Assembly (NCBI GenBank): GCA_013911135.1 | Contig: JACERO010000033.1 | Span: forward strand, 1-37,524 | Direction of reading: 5' to 3' | From: Candidatus Nitrosopumilus sp. | GTDB lineage: Archaea > Thermoproteota > Nitrososphaeria > Nitrososphaerales > Nitrosopumilaceae | Length of the DNA: 37,524 bases | In this document: positions 35,851 to 37,524 of the stretch, piece by piece | How positions within the stretch are numbered: the first letter of the stretch is position 1 | Layout: every line of letters begins with the position of its first letter | The notes under the pieces: generated by a model | What the model saw: the letters and a program-made list of their open reading frames with translations, nothing else | Told to the model about the DNA's origin: nothing | The model's database searches: none | Made by a program: the position numbers and the translations under genes

Positions 35851-36285
35851 TCATTTTTGGCAACATTCATCTATTGGGATTTCATGATCATGTGGACATT
35901 TTCTAGGATGATTTAACATTGTACATAGAGCATCTGTAAATTGTTTCTTCATGTGATGCTCAATTCCACAAACCATCTCCTCATTTATCTTCACATTTAG
36001 TACACTTTCCATCATTACTTCCAAAAGTCTACTGTTTCTTATCATTGTGGCTCCAACCTTTTGTCCAGATTCTGTGAGTTTTATGCCATTTTTGTTGTAA
36101 ACTAACAAGTCCTGTTCGCTTAGTTTTTTTAGCATCTGTATTACACTTGGTGCTCTAATGCTCAACATCTTTGCAATCGAATTTATTCTGCATTGCTCAC
36201 CACGTTCAATAAGGTGCCATATTGCCTTGATATACATTTCTGTGTGTTCAGCAACTGTAGTTCCCACAAACATCTCTTCATTCAT
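35851..36285 (-). CDS. DtxR/MntR-family metal-dependent transcriptional regulator
   Basis: A 144-residue regulator. The N-terminal winged helix (SIAKMLSIRAPSVIQMLKKL) is followed by the metal-binding dimerisation domain, with ligands in CGIEHHMKKQFTDALC and HPRKCPHDHEIP. It lacks a C-terminal SH3-like domain. Such proteins repress iron or manganese uptake genes when metal is bound. It ends with Cys-Cys-Gln-Lys. The promoter region holds TTTATAATC about 36325, a dispersed repeat at 36351-36367 and a palindrome at 36419-36439. Confidence 0.92.
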   Translation of the reverse strand: MNEEMFVGTTVAEHTEMYIKAIWHLIERGEQCRINSIAKMLSIRAPSVIQMLKKLSEQDLLVYNKNGIKLTESGQKVGATMIRNSRLLEVMMESVLNVKINEEMVCGIEHHMKKQFTDALCTMLNHPRKCPHDHEIPIDECCQK

Positions 36286-36342
36286 TTCACATTCACAGTT
36301 GGTATTTCCTTCTTTTTTAAGATTATAAATTTCACATCTATC

Positions 36343-36367
36343 TGCGTCTCATTTCTATCCCCAAAAT
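36343..36367. repeat. Dispersed short repeat, copy 2, upstream of the DtxR gene
   Basis: TGCGTC, 2-nt spacer, then ATTTCTATCCCCAAAAT, matching 34254-34277. On the minus strand it lies just upstream of the DtxR gene's TATA-like element. Confidence 0.6.
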
Positions 36368-36418
36368 GGTTGGTGAATCATCATGCATCCATTTTAGCCT
36401 CAATTTTGCATTCATGAT

Positions 36419-36439
36419 TATGTTATCTAATATAACATA
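36419..36439. promoter_or_regulatory. Palindrome in the DtxR/hypothetical divergent region (candidate operator)
   Basis: TATGTTAT-CTAAT-ATAACATA, an 8-bp perfect inverted repeat with a 5-nt spacer. Its half-site equals that of the palindrome at the NERD gene start. It may bind the DtxR protein or another dimer. Confidence 0.45.
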
Positions 36440-36490
36440 TTGATGATAATATACAAAAATCATAATTTGATTCATGGTGTTCATTAGATA

Positions 36491-36880
36491 TTGAGTGAAA
36501 ATAATTACAAAGATCTATTAAAAAAAATAATTCAATCAAATGACAATATACGACTTGCAGCAATTTGCGGTAATTTTGGTACAATTACTGAAAAAGTACA
36601 AAGAGCGGGAATAACCCTTCTTCTTACTGAACGAGATACTGAAAAATTAATAGGGGAAGCAATACATTCTTGGCAAACTCGTAGAAAATTTTCTCAGAAG
36701 ATTGGAGAAGGTCAATATGCTATGGCAGTATACGGCAAGATAATTAGATTGAGTATTCCTTTAAATGAATACCAAATTCTTTTGATTACTCTTGATAACA
36801 TATTAGAAACACCAAAATTAATAGATGACATACACAAAATATTACAAAAGTCAACTAGTGTTGTACTCGAATACAATTAA
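36491..36880 (+). CDS. Hypothetical thaumarchaeal protein (roadblock/profilin-like appearance)
   Basis: A 129-residue protein starting at TTG 36491. A helix is followed by IRLAAICGNFGTITEKVQRAGITLLL, and later YAMAVYGKIIRLSIPLNEYQILLITLDN. This strand-helix order resembles the roadblock/LC7-like fold of small thaumarchaeal proteins of unknown function (possibly DUF6659). It has no catalytic or metal motif. ATATACAAAAATC at about 36448 could be its TATA box. It may act in signalling, given its neighbours. Confidence 0.7.
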   Translation: MSENNYKDLLKKIIQSNDNIRLAAICGNFGTITEKVQRAGITLLLTERDTEKLIGEAIHSWQTRRKFSQKIGEGQYAMAVYGKIIRLSIPLNEYQILLITLDNILETPKLIDDIHKILQKSTSVVLEYN

Positions 36881-36926
36881 ATTGCATATACTAGATCAGC
36901 TTTAAGTAAAATTCTAAGTTCTTAGT

Positions 36927-37406
36927 CTAGTGACAAAGAATGGTTTTATCATGGTCATGAATGATCATATCTTTTTGTTTTTCATACAATGGATCATCCA
37001 AAAATTTTCTATTATACGGACATACAATCAGGCCACCAAGAGGATTTTCTTGTCACCATTGTTCCAATAATACACATTCATCAAAATGCTTTTGTTCAAA
37101 AAGATCGTTCACCAAATCTCCCCATAGTCGTATAGATTTATTTTCTCTTTTTGATTTTTTTTCTAAAACATATTTTTTTAGGTCATTAAATGGCTCAAGG
37201 TTTTGTTCCATGATAACAGTGTAGTATGGTTTAAGATCAATAATTAGCAGGTTTTCATCTTCAAGGTGTTTATCACAATTTTTGATTTTTGACAAGAGTT
37301 CGTCTAATATTTTATTATCTAGATGCATTGAAGCATAAATACAGAGTTGGTTTTGGCTTAATCCTTCATTAAAAAAAGTACTAGCTAATTGTACTATGAA
37401 CTCATC
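36927..37406 (-). pseudogene. MEDS/DcmR-like sensory domain protein, interrupted by TGA and lacking its N-terminus
   Basis: The frame is open from 37406 and reads GLSQNQLCIYAS, LLIIDLKPYYTVIMEQNLEPF and FDECVLLEQW. It is then cut by TGA at 37053-37055 and continues in frame for 41 residues (QENPLGGLIVCPYNRKFLDD...HDHDKTILCH) to a TAG at 36927. MEDS-type proteins have WWQ here, so the TGA probably replaced the second Trp. The usual N-terminal start (H-x-C-L-I-Y type) is missing. The first ATG (37326-37328) lies inside the domain. The last about 115 nt of the window hold only a short unrecognised open frame. Confidence 0.6.
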
Positions 37407-37524
37407 CTAAAACAGATCATTTTGTAAACATTTGATGATAATACAGATCTAACAATGACATCTTCAAATCTTTTACATGATTCATAAAGAAATGTCAGAT
37501 CTTCAATGGAGTACTATTGCACCA

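Overview
The window looks like a piece of chromosome from a low-GC, ammonia-oxidising archaeon of the Nitrosopumilus type (Thaumarchaeota/Nitrososphaerota). The evidence is archaeal housekeeping genes (arginyl-tRNA synthetase, FEN-1, proteasome beta subunit, DRG GTPase, TrmI), the PRC-barrel division protein CdvA, a Thi4-type thiazole synthase, a TFB factor and several CxxC mini-proteins. Many genes have TATA-like boxes about 25 nt before their start codons, as expected for leaderless mRNAs. Family names come from reading the proteins by eye; no database search was possible.

Layout. 1-0.6 kb: end of a frameshifted IS transposase. 0.6-6 kb: lone receiver protein, thi4, a divergent siroheme nitrite/sulfite reductase plus tandem rhodanese pair, and a TPR protein. 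6-8.2 kb: collagen-like protein with about 118 Gly-X-Y triplets, a small partner-sized gene, and a Lys/Arg/Ala repeat protein. 8.3-12.3 kb: DRG GTPase with a 58-aa zinc ribbon, then HAD phosphatase and argS. 12.5-15.1 kb: wrecked gene for a membrane-anchored DUF2341/LamG surface protein. 15.2-16.9 kb: minus-strand cluster of two zinc proteins, an unknown protein and a GNAT. 17-22.6 kb: trmI, nnrD, M20 peptidase, DoxX, noncatalytic proteasome beta, PUA protein, NERD nuclease-like protein. 22.6-26.4 kb: broken CFI-box secreted protein, homoserine dehydrogenase, duplicated CxxC protein, P-II protein without a start codon, msrB. 26.4-33 kb: two-domain ThyX, cdvA, acetyl-CoA synthetase, broken PAS protein, fen1. 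33-37.5 kb: tRNA-Ser followed by an integrase-like fragment and a row of decayed or small regulatory genes (CBS, GIY-YIG, TFB, DtxR, unknown, MEDS-like).

Main impression. Gene damage is concentrated in accessory and sensory/surface genes (transposase, LamG protein, CFI-box protein, P-II, PAS, CBS, TFB, MEDS), while about 30 other genes are intact. That argues for real gene decay rather than random sequencing error. The most unusual points are: a CBS-domain ORF whose three interruptions are all TGA at positions where Trp would fit, with no TGG anywhere; a long archaeal collagen-like protein with perfect 18-nt repeats; a proteasome beta subunit lacking Thr1; a Thi4 with Cys at the sulfur-donor position; and a tRNA-Ser/integrase scar opening the decayed region.
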